A DNA stretch of 19,891 nt, taken from the NCBI GenBank assembly GCA_937957805.1, contig CALFXW010000233.1, positions 1 to 19,891 on the forward strand, given 5' to 3'. Origin of the DNA: an uncultured Sphingopyxis sp. Its GTDB lineage: Bacteria; Pseudomonadota; Alphaproteobacteria; Sphingomonadales; Sphingomonadaceae. Each line of letters starts with the position of its first letter. The stretch's first letter is position 1. This document shows, in pieces, positions 1 to 7,903 of the stretch. The translations under genes were made by a program, and so were the position numbers. The notes beneath the pieces are model-generated. The model worked only from the letters and a program-made list of their open reading frames with translations, did not search any database and was not told the DNA's origin.

Positions 1-158
1 CTTGCCCCGCGTAGCGCGGTGGTGACGGCGGATCGGTCGGCAAAGTCCACATCACCGCCGCTGCGTGCGACGCGCGTTACCTGCCAGCCGCGCGCTTCCA
101 GCCGCCGCGCAAAATGGCTGGCGCAATAGCCCGGCCCGAAGAGGAGGAGGTGCGACAT
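1..158 (-). CDS. SDR/NAD(P)-binding Rossmann protein, 5' part only
   Basis: Partial gene: the first 52 codons are in the window and the rest runs off the left edge. The N-terminus reads MSHLLLFGPGYCASHFARRL, a first beta strand followed by a glycine-rich turn and helix, as in NAD(P)-binding Rossmann folds of the extended SDR/epimerase type. The next segment (GWQVTRVARSGGDVDFAD) fits the second strand with a basic residue after it, which is compatible with NADP preference. The ATG (158-156) overlaps a plus-strand ATG in one CATG. No strong ribosome site is visible upstream on this strand. The specific substrate cannot be told; it could be any atypical SDR of the YeeZ-like group. Confidence 0.7.
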   Translation of the reverse strand, partial: MSHLLLFGPGYCASHFARRLEARGWQVTRVARSGGDVDFADRSAVTTALRGA

Positions 159-249
159 GGCTCAGCGCATAAAGCGCGCGCGCGCAAAGCGAAAGCGGCG
201 CGGGCGCAAAAAATTGGTCTGCATTGCGCTCTTAGTCTTGCTCGCTTAA
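157..249 (+). CDS. possible 30-aa basic/hydrophobic small ORF upstream of pepN
   Basis: ATG at 157 is preceded by a purine run, gaggaggagg (141-150), with good ribosome-site spacing, and the frame closes at TAA 247-249, nine bases before the pepN ATG. The 30-residue product has a very basic first part (MAQRIKRARAKRKRRGRKK) and then a hydrophobic tail, VCIALLVLLA. That pattern could be a tiny membrane peptide or a leader peptide coupled to pepN. However, the purine run is also the complement of leucine codons of the divergent SDR gene, and arginine/alanine-rich frames arise easily in GC-rich DNA. I recognise no family. Treat it as a candidate only. Confidence 0.25.
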   Translation: MAQRIKRARAKRKRRGRKKLVCIALLVLLA

Positions 250-252
250 GCC
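224..252 (+). promoter_or_regulatory. candidate promoter for pepN operon, possibly leaderless
   Basis: TTGCGC (224-229), a 17-bp spacer and TAAGCC (247-252). The -10 match is poor (2 of 6), so this is weak on consensus. It is listed because it would place transcription start at or within a base of the pepN ATG at 259, and that ATG has no Shine-Dalgarno sequence. Confidence 0.25.
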
Positions 253-258
253 ACCGCC

Positions 259-2874
259 ATGGCCGATTTACCCCCCCAAGATATGCCCGCCAACCCGACC
301 ATCCATCGTGGTGATTATGCCCCCGCGGACTGGCTGGTGGCGGAGGTTTCGCTCCATTTCGAACTTGGCCTTTCAGCGACAATGGTGACAGGCGAGTTGC
401 ATTGCCGCCGCAATGGCGCGCATGACCGGTCGATCCGCCTCGACGTTGATGGTGCTCTGCCAGATGGGCTTTGGCTTGACGGGGTGGAAGCCCCGTGGGT
501 TGCCCTTGGCGACCAGATTGAGATTGCGGTGCCGGCGGGTCGCGATGCGGTGGTGTTGCGCGTTGCGACCACCATCCACCCCGATCAGAACAGCCAGTTG
601 ATGGGGCTTTATGCATCGGGCGGGATGCTCGCCACCCAGTGTGAGGCGCAAGGGTTCCGTCGCATCATTCCCTTTATCGACCGCCCGGATAATATGAGCA
701 TTTACCGCGTCTATTTGGCGGGGAGTCGTGCTGATTTTCCAATCCTGCTGTCGAATGGCGAATTGGTGGCAGAGGGGGAGTTGGACGATGGACGCCATTT
801 TGCGCAATGGCACGATCCATGGCCCAAACCATCCTATCTTTTTGCGCTGGTCGCCGGCCAATTGGTGGCGCGGCGCGACCATTTCACCACCATGTCGGGC
901 AAGGCGGTTGACCTCGCCATCTGGGTGCGCGCGGGCGATGAGGGGCGCACCGGCCATGCGATGCGTGCGCTCAAGAACGCGATGGCATGGGATGAACGCG
1001 TCTATGGCCGCGAATATGACCTAAGCTGCTTTAACATCGTCGCGGTCAGCGACTTCAACATGGGCGCGATGGAAAATAAGGGGCTGAATATATTCAACAC
1101 CCGCTATATTCTGGCCGACGCCGACACTGCCACTGACATGGATTTCGATGGGGTCGAAGGGGTGGTGGCGCACGAATATTTCCACAATTGGTCGGGCAAC
1201 CGCGTTACCTGCCGCGACTGGTTTCAATTGAGCCTGAAAGAAGGTTTCACCGTTTTCCGCGATCAGAGCTTTTCCGCCGATATGGGCAGTCCGGCGGTCA
1301 AGCGGATAGAGGATGTGCGTGTGTTGCGCGCGGCGCAATTTCCCGAAGATTCCGGACCGCTGGCGCACCCGATCCGCCCCGACAGCTATCAGGAAATATC
1401 CAATTTCTATACTGCGACGGTCTATAATAAAGGGGCAGAGGTTATCCGCATGATGGCGCGGATGGCAGGGTCGGAACGGTTTCGCGCTGCCAGTGACCTT
1501 TATTTTGACCGCCATGACGGGCAAGCGGCAACCTGCGATGATTTTGTCGCGGCGGTGGAGGATGGGGCGGGGTTGGACCTGTCGCAGTTCCGCCGCTGGT
1601 ATAGTCAGGCGGGCACGCCGCATGTCGCCGCGCGGCTGGAACATGATGCGCAAAGCGGCGCGGCGACACTCCACCTCAGCCAGCAGATACCGCCGACACC
1701 CGGGCAAGATGCCAAGCAAGCAATGGTCATCCCCCTTGCCATCGCGCTCCACGACCCGGCGGCGAATGCGCCGGGCCCCGAGCAGCTTGTGCTGCTCGAC
1801 AGCGGCGAAAAACAGGCGGCGCTGGGCAATTTTGCCCGCCGCCCGATGTTGAGTTTCAATCGCGGCTTTACCGCGCCGATCATCGCCGAAGTTGCACGCG
1901 TCGATGGCGAATTGGGCTGGCTCGCGGCGCATGATGATGACCCCTTTGCCCGCTATGAAGCGTTACAGGCGTTGATGCAGGACGTGCTGTTGCGCCGCAT
2001 TGGGGGGGCAACAGTCAGCCAAAATGAACTGGTCGGCGCGATTGGCAGCCTGATTGAAAATTGGCAGAACGACCCCGCCTTTGTGGCCGAAGCTGCGATG
2101 CTGCCATTGGAGGCGATGTTGGGCGAAGCGATGCCGATCATCGATCCGGACAATATCCGCACCCAGCGCCGCGCGTTACTGGCCAGCATTGGCGCGGCGC
2201 ACCGCGATGCGTGGCGTGCCATCCATGACGGCTGCGCGACGCGCGCGGAGGATTTGTCCCCAACCGCCAAGGGACAGCGCAAGCTGCGTGCGCTGGCGTT
2301 GATGCTGCTTGCTGCGGCGGACGATGCAGGTGTCGCCGCGCGCGCGCTGGCGCAATATCATGGCGCGGATGGGATGACCGACCGGATGGCGGCGCTCGCC
2401 ACCCTGTGTCATTTGGAAGATGGGGCGGATAGCGCGAGCGCGCGGGCCGAAGCTTTGGCTGACTTTTATGCGCGCTATGGCCATGATGCGCTGACGCTCG
2501 ATAAATGGTTCAGCGTACAGGCCACCAGCATGCGCACCGACACGGTGGAACGGATTGCTGCGCTCGCCACCCATGCTGATTTCACCCTGACCAACCCCAA
2601 TCGGGTGCGTGCGCTATATGGTGGCCTGCTCGCCAATCAGGCGGCATTTCATCGGCGCGATGGGGCGGGATATGCGCTGGTGCGCGACATGATTTTGGCG
2701 CTCGACCCCAAAAATCCGCAAACCGCCGCGCGCTTTGTTGCGCCCTTTGGGCGCTGGAAGCGTTTCGATGCCGAACGGGCCAATTTAATGCGCGGCGCGC
2801 TCGAAGCGATATTGGCCGCAGAAAATCTGTCGCGCGATACGCGCGAACAGGCGTCGAAAAGCCTGATGGCATAA
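259..2874 (+). CDS. pepN: aminopeptidase N (M1 zinc metallopeptidase)
   Basis: Cytoplasmic zinc aminopeptidase that removes N-terminal residues from peptides at the end of protein turnover. The 871-aa product has almost the length of E. coli PepN (870). The exopeptidase motif GAMEN lies at residues 269-273. The zinc site HEYFH is at 305-309 (ligands H305 and H309, catalytic E306), with the third ligand E328 in SLKEG. Y389 in TVYNKGAEVIRMM matches the transition-state tyrosine. The helical C-terminal domain is complete. There is no good ribosome site before ATG 259; ATG 283 (MPANPTIH) is a possible alternative start. It heads a tight run with zwf (18-nt gap), eda and a hydrolase, although PepN has no direct link to sugar breakdown. 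Confidence 0.97.
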   Translation: MADLPPQDMPANPTIHRGDYAPADWLVAEVSLHFELGLSATMVTGELHCRRNGAHDRSIRLDVDGALPDGLWLDGVEAPWVALGDQIEIAVPAGRDAVVLRVATTIHPDQNSQLMGLYASGGMLATQCEAQGFRRIIPFIDRPDNMSIYRVYLAGSRADFPILLSNGELVAEGELDDGRHFAQWHDPWPKPSYLFALVAGQLVARRDHFTTMSGKAVDLAIWVRAGDEGRTGHAMRALKNAMAWDERVYGREYDLSCFNIVAVSDFNMGAMENKGLNIFNTRYILADADTATDMDFDGVEGVVAHEYFHNWSGNRVTCRDWFQLSLKEGFTVFRDQSFSADMGSPAVKRIEDVRVLRAAQFPEDSGPLAHPIRPDSYQEISNFYTATVYNKGAEVIRMMARMAGSERFRAASDLYFDRHDGQAATCDDFVAAVEDGAGLDLSQFRRWYSQAGTPHVAARLEHDAQSGAATLHLSQQIPPTPGQDAKQAMVIPLAIALHDPAANAPGPEQLVLLDSGEKQAALGNFARRPMLSFNRGFTAPIIAEVARVDGELGWLAAHDDDPFARYEALQALMQDVLLRRIGGATVSQNELVGAIGSLIENWQNDPAFVAEAAMLPLEAMLGEAMPIIDPDNIRTQRRALLASIGAAHRDAWRAIHDGCATRAEDLSPTAKGQRKLRALALMLLAAADDAGVAARALAQYHGADGMTDRMAALATLCHLEDGADSASARAEALADFYARYGHDALTLDKWFSVQATSMRTDTVERIAALATHADFTLTNPNRVRALYGGLLANQAAFHRRDGAGYALVRDMILALDPKNPQTAARFVAPFGRWKRFDAERANLMRGALEAILAAENLSRDTREQASKSLMA

Positions 2875-2892
2875 ATGGGAAGCAGGGGGTAA

Positions 2893-4356
2893 ATGGCAAA
2901 ATCAGGGGCAAATGGTCGGACGGGCGATGTCTGGGTGGCGGACCGGCTCATCCTCTTTGGTGCAACGGGGGATCTGGCGCGGCGGATGTTGCTCCCCAGC
3001 CTTGCGGCGCTGTCGGCCGACGGTTTGATTGACAAAAACCTGCGCATCATCGGCACCGCGCGCTCAGCGTATGATGATGCTGCCTATCGACAGTTTGCCG
3101 CCGACGCGCTCGACACTTTCCCGCGTCAGCCACCGCTCGACAAGGCGGCGCGCGATACCTTTTTGGGTAGGCTCAGCTATCAGCCGCTCGATGCGTCCGC
3201 GCCCGATGGCTTTGCCGCGCTCGCCGCCAAGGTTGCGCCGGACAAGGGGACAGCAATTTTCCTGTCCACCGCACCCAGCCTGTTCGCACCGACGATCGCC
3301 GGACTGGCGGGCGCTGGCTTGACGGGGGAAAATGTCCGCATCGGCCTTGAAAAGCCGCTCGGCAGTGATTTTGCCAGCAGCTGTGCCATCAATGATGCGG
3401 TGGGCAGCGCCTTTGCCGAGGATCGGATTTTCCGCATCGACCATTATCTGGGCAAGGAAACGGTGCAAAACCTGCTCGCGCTGCGCTTTGCCAATGTGCT
3501 CTTTGCCCCGCTGTGGAACGCCCATTATATCGACCATGTCGAAATCAGCGTCGCCGAAGCGGTCGGCCTTGAAGGGCGGGTTGATTTTTATGATGGCGCG
3601 GGCGCGCTGCGCGACATGGTGCAAAACCATATGCTGCAATTGCTGGCATTGGTGGCGATGGAACCGCCCGCCCAATTTGATGCAACCGCCATCCGTGATG
3701 AAAAGGTAAAGGTGCTGCGCTCGCTCAGGCCATTGGCCGGGGCGGATTGTGTGCGCGGCCAATATCGCGGTGCGGGCGCGGCAAAGGGTTATGCCGATGA
3801 ATTGGGCCGCGCCAGCGACACCGAAACCTTTATCGCGCTGCGCGCCCATATCGACAATATGCGCTGGAAAGGGGTGCCATTTTTTCTGCGCACCGGCAAA
3901 CGGCTGCCCGAACGCAAGACCGAAATCATCATCCAGTTCAAACCGATAGCACATGATATTTTTGCGCTGCAGGGCGCACAAAGCCATCCCAACCGGCTGA
4001 TCATCTCCATCCAGCCGCAGGAAAACATCCGCCTGTCAGTGATGACCAAGGTGCCGGGATTGGACAGGGGCGGGGTGGAACTGCGCGAAGTGCCGCTCGA
4101 CATTTCGATGCCAGACGCCTTTGCCGGCCCGGAAAAACGCATCGCCTATGAACGGCTGCTGCTCGACCTTATCGAAGGGGCGCAGACATTGTTCGTCCGG
4201 CGCGATGAGGTAGAGGCGCAGTGGCGCTGGATCGATGCGATCCGGGCCAATTGGACGGGCGATGCGGCGATGCCGCTGCCATATCCGTCGGGCAGTTGGG
4301 GGCCGGAGGCGGCGGGGAAATTGGCATCGCGGCACGGCGTTGTCTGGCATGATTAA
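2893..4356 (+). CDS. zwf: glucose-6-phosphate 1-dehydrogenase
   Basis: Oxidises glucose 6-phosphate to 6-phosphogluconolactone with NAD(P)+, the entry step of the Entner-Doudoroff and oxidative pentose phosphate routes. The 487-aa product is the normal family length. The N-terminal dinucleotide fold shows LFGATGDLARRMLLPSL, with the fingerprint at residues 23-29. The substrate and catalytic motif RIDHYLGKE is at 181-189 (D183, H184, K188). The general-base histidine is H246 in VQNHMLQLLALVAME. A ribosome site (caggggg) precedes ATG 2893. In many relatives zwf is followed by pgl, edd and glk; here the next gene is eda, only 10 nt away. Confidence 0.97.
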   Translation: MAKSGANGRTGDVWVADRLILFGATGDLARRMLLPSLAALSADGLIDKNLRIIGTARSAYDDAAYRQFAADALDTFPRQPPLDKAARDTFLGRLSYQPLDASAPDGFAALAAKVAPDKGTAIFLSTAPSLFAPTIAGLAGAGLTGENVRIGLEKPLGSDFASSCAINDAVGSAFAEDRIFRIDHYLGKETVQNLLALRFANVLFAPLWNAHYIDHVEISVAEAVGLEGRVDFYDGAGALRDMVQNHMLQLLALVAMEPPAQFDATAIRDEKVKVLRSLRPLAGADCVRGQYRGAGAAKGYADELGRASDTETFIALRAHIDNMRWKGVPFFLRTGKRLPERKTEIIIQFKPIAHDIFALQGAQSHPNRLIISIQPQENIRLSVMTKVPGLDRGGVELREVPLDISMPDAFAGPEKRIAYERLLLDLIEGAQTLFVRRDEVEAQWRWIDAIRANWTGDAAMPLPYPSGSWGPEAAGKLASRHGVVWHD

Positions 4357-4366
4357 AGGGGCGGTA

Positions 4367-4987
4367 ATGCAACGAAATATTGGCGATATCATGCGCATGG
4401 CGCCGGTCATTCCGGTGCTTTCGATTGCCGATGTGGCGCATGCCCGCCCGATTGCAGAGGCGCTGGTGGCGGGCGGGCTGTCCGTGCTCGAAGTCACGCT
4501 GCGCACGCCAGCCGCGCTCGACGTGATTGGCGAAATGCGCAGGGTTGCGGGCGCGGTGGTGGGCGCGGGCACGGTCTGCAACCCGACGGACCTTGCCGCT
4601 GCCATCCATGCCGGCGCCGAATTCATCGTTGCCCCCGGCCTGACCGATGCCTTGGGGCAGGCGGCGGTCAAATCGACCATCCCCTTTTTGCCCGGTGTTG
4701 CCAATGCGGGGGATATCATGCGCGGGATGGATCTGGGGCTGCGGCATTTCAAATTTTTCCCGGCGGAGGCGAACGGCGGCGTCAAGGCGCTAAAGGCGCT
4801 GTGCGGGCCATTTGGTCAGGTGCATTTTTGCCCGACCGGCGGGGTGAGCCAAGCAAGCGCGCCCGACTGGCTGGCGATCGATCAGGTGCTGTGCGTCGGG
4901 GGCAGCTGGCTGGTGGGACAGGGCGCACCCGATATCGCGGCGATCACCGCCGCCGCGCGCGTGGCCAAGGAATTGGCGCATGCCTGA
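4367..4987 (+). CDS. eda: KDPG aldolase (2-dehydro-3-deoxy-6-phosphogluconate aldolase)
   Basis: Class I aldolase that splits KDPG into pyruvate and glyceraldehyde 3-phosphate, the last Entner-Doudoroff step. The 206-aa protein is a single TIM barrel. Key residues are E42 and R46 in LEVTLRTP, the phosphate and substrate loop GAGTV (66-70), the APGLTD segment (89-94), and the Schiff-base lysine K129 in HFKFFPAE. The C-terminal CPTGGVS phosphate loop is present. I chose ATG 4367 because aaagggg sits just upstream. An in-frame ATG at 4349 inside the zwf end would add six residues and create an overlap. The gene follows zwf directly and overlaps the next gene by 8 nt, so translational coupling is likely. 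Confidence 0.95.
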   Translation: MQRNIGDIMRMAPVIPVLSIADVAHARPIAEALVAGGLSVLEVTLRTPAALDVIGEMRRVAGAVVGAGTVCNPTDLAAAIHAGAEFIVAPGLTDALGQAAVKSTIPFLPGVANAGDIMRGMDLGLRHFKFFPAEANGGVKALKALCGPFGQVHFCPTGGVSQASAPDWLAIDQVLCVGGSWLVGQGAPDIAAITAAARVAKELAHA

Positions 4988-5852
4988 TTTTGCAGGCCCG
5001 ACATCGCGCTGGTTTACATCGCAGCGCTTGCGCCTCCACTATGTCGATTGGGGGAATGAGGGGGCACCCCCGCTCATCCTGCAACATGGCGGGCGCGACC
5101 ATTGCCGCAGTTGGGACTGGGTCGCGGCTGAATTGTCGCGCGACTGGCATGTGCTCTGTCCCGACATGCGCGGACATGGTGACAGCGCCTGGGCCGCCGA
5201 CGGCAACTATGACATGAGCGCGCTGGTTTATGATTTTGCCCAGTTCGTCCACCAATTGGATACAGCGCCGGTCACCATCATCGCGCATAGTCTGGGCGGA
5301 TTTGTCACCACGCGATATTGCGGGCTCTACCCCGACATGGTCGCCAAATTCGTCTGTATCGAAGGGATTGGCCCCAACCCGATGAAGCGTGCCGAACGCG
5401 AAGCGGTGGGAACGGCGGCGCGGCTGCGCAAATGGATAGAGGCAAAGCGCGCGGCGGCAGGGCGGCATGTCAAACGATACCCCAGCATCGAAGCGGCATT
5501 GGCGCGGATGCAGACCGAAAATGGCTATCTGACCGATGAACAGGCCCGCCACCTCACCATCCATGGGGTCAGCCGGAACGAGGATGGCAGTTATAGCTGG
5601 AAGTTCGACAATTATCTGAATGTCTGGCCGGAATTTGATTTGTCGGAGGGGCAATTGGCCGAATTATGGGCGGCGATCAGCTGTCCCAGCCTGTTGCTCT
5701 ATGGAGCCAACAGCTGGTTTGCCAATCCGGCCAAGGATGGTCGGATCGATCATTTTCAGAACGCCAGCGTGGTTGAATTTGCCGATGCGGGCCATTGGCT
5801 CCACCATGATCAGTTCGACCGTTTCATGGCCGAAGTGCGCGGGTTTTTGTAA
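4980..5852 (+). CDS. alpha/beta hydrolase
   Basis: 290-aa soluble alpha/beta-hydrolase-fold protein. The oxyanion-hole region is LQHGGRDHCRSWDW (about residues 35-47). The nucleophile elbow AHSLGG puts the catalytic serine at S104. The catalytic histidine is H272 in DAGHWLHHDQFDRFMAEV. The acid residue is not obvious: the usual strand-6/7 position reads LLLYGANSWF, so it cannot be assigned by eye. No signal peptide is visible. Its ATG lies in the end of eda (ATGCCTGA), so the two genes overlap by 8 nt and are probably co-translated. The substrate is unknown. The operon position would allow a role in sugar-acid or lactone chemistry, but that is a guess. The gene converges on the next one with a 10-nt gap. 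Confidence 0.88.
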   Translation: MPDFAGPTSRWFTSQRLRLHYVDWGNEGAPPLILQHGGRDHCRSWDWVAAELSRDWHVLCPDMRGHGDSAWAADGNYDMSALVYDFAQFVHQLDTAPVTIIAHSLGGFVTTRYCGLYPDMVAKFVCIEGIGPNPMKRAEREAVGTAARLRKWIEAKRAAAGRHVKRYPSIEAALARMQTENGYLTDEQARHLTIHGVSRNEDGSYSWKFDNYLNVWPEFDLSEGQLAELWAAISCPSLLLYGANSWFANPAKDGRIDHFQNASVVEFADAGHWLHHDQFDRFMAEVRGFL

Positions 5853-5862
5853 GCTACCCCGT

Positions 5863-6576
5863 CTATTCCTGATCATCATCCTGATAGCGTAGTTCCAGAT
5901 ATCGCTTCTGGCTTGACAATTTGTCCATTTCGACCGCGCCCAAGCCGCGCGAGAGCGTGTCAATCTGCTGGTCAATCAGGGTCATGCCATCGACCAAATC
6001 CTGTTCGGGGATGCGCCCATTGCGGTCGGTGGTGCGCAAATTGGCTGGAACCGCCTGATACCGACTGACAAGGTCGGGCAGCTCATCCCCCAAAATCCGC
6101 CGAAGTTCACGCCCTTCATGCGTGTCGGCGCTGATGTTGGCGAGCATCGGGCTGAGCGATGCGATGCGTGCGCCAATCTGATCACCGATCGTGCGGGCAG
6201 GCGGCGGCAACAATCGGCGTTGCTGCATCAGCCAGCGTTCGCTGCTATCGGCAATGGCGGCGAGCGACCCGCTCTGCATTTGTGCGACAGCCACAGGGCG
6301 GCCGCGTGCCAAAATGCCCGATCCGAAAAAGACAGCGGCCGCCGCGATAAGCAACAATAATATGCCGATCGCCTTTACGGGGCCGATTACCATGCTCCAG
6401 ATGATGACGAGGCCGACGATCGCGGCAAAACCTGCGCCGAGCAGCAGCACGAAACGCTTGGCCCGCTCCACCTCCGCACGGCTTGTCGTGCGGCGCAGAA
6501 CCGGCCCCGCATCGCGCGCTCGCGCTCGCTCGATGGCGGCCCGTGCACGGACAATGGTTTCGTCAACTTCGCTCAA
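5863..6576 (-). CDS. two-helix membrane protein, XpaC-like partner of TelA
   Basis: 237-aa protein with an amphipathic, charged N-terminus, two membrane helices (about residues 41-63 and 69-89, the first RFVLLLGAGFAAIVGLVIIW), and a helical cytoplasmic C-terminal half with many charged heptads. Membrane helices followed by a helical tail, next to a TelA-family gene, fit the XpaC/5-bromo-4-chloroindolyl phosphate hydrolysis family, which pairs with TelA-like proteins in Bacillus. I recognise this by architecture and context more than by motif. Translation starts at TTG (6576-6574), 6 nt after the telA stop. An ATG a few bases upstream is out of frame and meets a stop at once, so TTG is the only sensible start. 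GGAAGGGTGAG upstream can serve as ribosome site. Confidence 0.65.
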   Translation of the reverse strand: MSEVDETIVRARAAIERARARDAGPVLRRTTSRAEVERAKRFVLLLGAGFAAIVGLVIIWSMVIGPVKAIGILLLLIAAAAVFFGSGILARGRPVAVAQMQSGSLAAIADSSERWLMQQRRLLPPPARTIGDQIGARIASLSPMLANISADTHEGRELRRILGDELPDLVSRYQAVPANLRTTDRNGRIPEQDLVDGMTLIDQQIDTLSRGLGAVEMDKLSSQKRYLELRYQDDDQE

Positions 6577-6582
6577 ATCATC

Positions 6583-7797
6583 TCACCCTTCCAGTGCGGC
6601 AAGCGGGCTTGGGCCGCTGGACAATTGGGCTGCGGCATTTGATTGCCCTTCGGCCCGGGCGATATAGCCGCGCGATTTTTCCACCTCACTCGACAGGGTG
6701 GTGATTGTCACCTTCATGCTTTCGAGCGCCTTGGCCTTGTAATTATCCACCGCGTCCATCGTGTCATATATATTCTGAAATGCACGTTGCAGCGTTTCCA
6801 GCGGGATGGTGGAACCCGCCGCCTGTTCGTGGATGCGCGCGGTATTTTCCTTGAGCATCGCACCGGTTGAATCGATGATATTGGCGGTTGTGGTGTTCAG
6901 CGCGTCAATCTGGCCCAGCACCAATTTCTGATTGGCCATGGCCAGCGCCACGGTAACCGCGGTGCGCAGCGCGCTGACCGTCGTTGTGCTGGCACGGTCA
7001 ACGCCCTTGACCAGTTCGACATTATTTTTCTTGACCAGATCGAGCGCAAGATACCCCTGCGCGCTCACCGCCAACTGCGTCAAAATATCCTGATGGCGCT
7101 GGCGGACATAAAACAACGCGCTGTCGCGGATCGCCTTGGCCTTGGCGGGGTCGGTGGCGTCGAGTTCAAAAGCCTTTGCCTCCAGCCGCGCGTCCAAAGC
7201 CTTGGCGATATGCGCCATTTGTTCCAGCTTGCCCATTGCGGCCCACAGATTCTGCCGTTCGACGTCGATGTCGGCATTATCCTTGATCAGTTCGGTCTTG
7301 CCGCTCGCCAGCCGGTCCAAAATCGATGAAATATGCCCCTGCGCGCTTTCATATTTGTTGAAATAGCTGCGCATATTGCCGCCATAGGGGATCAGGCCGA
7401 ACAATTTTTTGCGGTTGGTGATGCCCTGATTGCCGGGGTCGAGATCCTCCACCGTCTGGCGCAGCGCGACGAGATTTACCCCGACGGTCGAATCGGCGTT
7501 GAGCGCGCGGGTCGGCCGGTCAAGAAAGCGGTTCGACTGGCTGGAAGCCGCCATAATTTCGGCGCGCCCCATATTGGTGATCTGGTCAACCTTTTGCCCG
7601 AATTCGGGGCTGTTGGCGTCGATGGCGATCAGTTCATCGACAAAGCCATCCACCCGCGTTTCAAGCTTTCCTTTTTGATCGTCGGACAGGCTGACAAGCC
7701 CCGCCGCCTTTTCAGGGGCAATCACCGGCACGGGGGCAGGCGGTTCCAACGTAATCGTCGGTGCAGCCGTCGCGGTGGTGGTTTCGCCTTCGCTCAT
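6583..7797 (-). CDS. telA: TelA-family protein (toxic anion resistance family)
   Basis: 404-aa, mostly helical cytoplasmic protein of the TelA/YceH (toxic anion resistance) family. The N-terminal 30 residues are low complexity (T, P, A rich). Family-typical segments follow: NRFLDRPTRAL, the LDPGNQGITNRKKLFGLIPYGGNMRSYFNKY block, then long helices with ALFYVRQRHQDILTQLAVSAQGYLALD quoted here only in part, and a C-terminal DAVDNYKAKALESMK helix. Length matches the family (about 350-400). A ribosome site (gagagg) precedes ATG 7797. It is transcribed with the downstream membrane protein. Tellurite resistance is a family label only; many members act in envelope stress or have no known role. Confidence 0.9.
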   Translation of the reverse strand: MSEGETTTATAAPTITLEPPAPVPVIAPEKAAGLVSLSDDQKGKLETRVDGFVDELIAIDANSPEFGQKVDQITNMGRAEIMAASSQSNRFLDRPTRALNADSTVGVNLVALRQTVEDLDPGNQGITNRKKLFGLIPYGGNMRSYFNKYESAQGHISSILDRLASGKTELIKDNADIDVERQNLWAAMGKLEQMAHIAKALDARLEAKAFELDATDPAKAKAIRDSALFYVRQRHQDILTQLAVSAQGYLALDLVKKNNVELVKGVDRASTTTVSALRTAVTVALAMANQKLVLGQIDALNTTTANIIDSTGAMLKENTARIHEQAAGSTIPLETLQRAFQNIYDTMDAVDNYKAKALESMKVTITTLSSEVEKSRGYIARAEGQSNAAAQLSSGPSPLAALEG

Positions 7798-7874
7798 AAA
7801 CTTTGCCTCTCAATCCAAGCTTTCCCCTATCATGGGGATGGAGCGGGCCGCCTGCAAGCCCCCGCTGTTGTATA

Positions 7875-7903
7875 AATATAATACAGCCCGGTGTGCACGT
7901 AAA
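7875..7903 (-). promoter_or_regulatory. candidate promoter for the telA operon
   Basis: On the minus strand TTTACG (7903-7898), a 17-bp spacer and TATATT (7880-7875) give 4/6 and 5/6 matches to a housekeeping promoter. The short AT-rich block stands out in GC-rich surroundings. It lies in the 106-bp gap between the symporter stop and the telA start, and would give a leader of roughly 70 nt. Confidence 0.45.

Noticed and set aside
1021..1932. 303-codon minus-strand ORF inside pepN
   Set aside because: Mirror frame of a complete aminopeptidase with all catalytic motifs; a GC-rich shadow.
3064..3987. 307-codon minus-strand ORF inside zwf
   Set aside because: Antisense to an intact, well-conserved gene; composition is Arg/His/Gln rich as expected for a shadow frame.
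6583..7797. Tellurite-resistance operon
   Set aside because: Only the TelA family name supports it; no other ter genes are present and the family function is not settled.
7860..7885. AT-rich inverted repeat as terminator of the symporter gene
   Set aside because: Stem GCTGT/ACAGC is only 5 bp with a long loop and no T-run; better explained as promoter DNA for telA.
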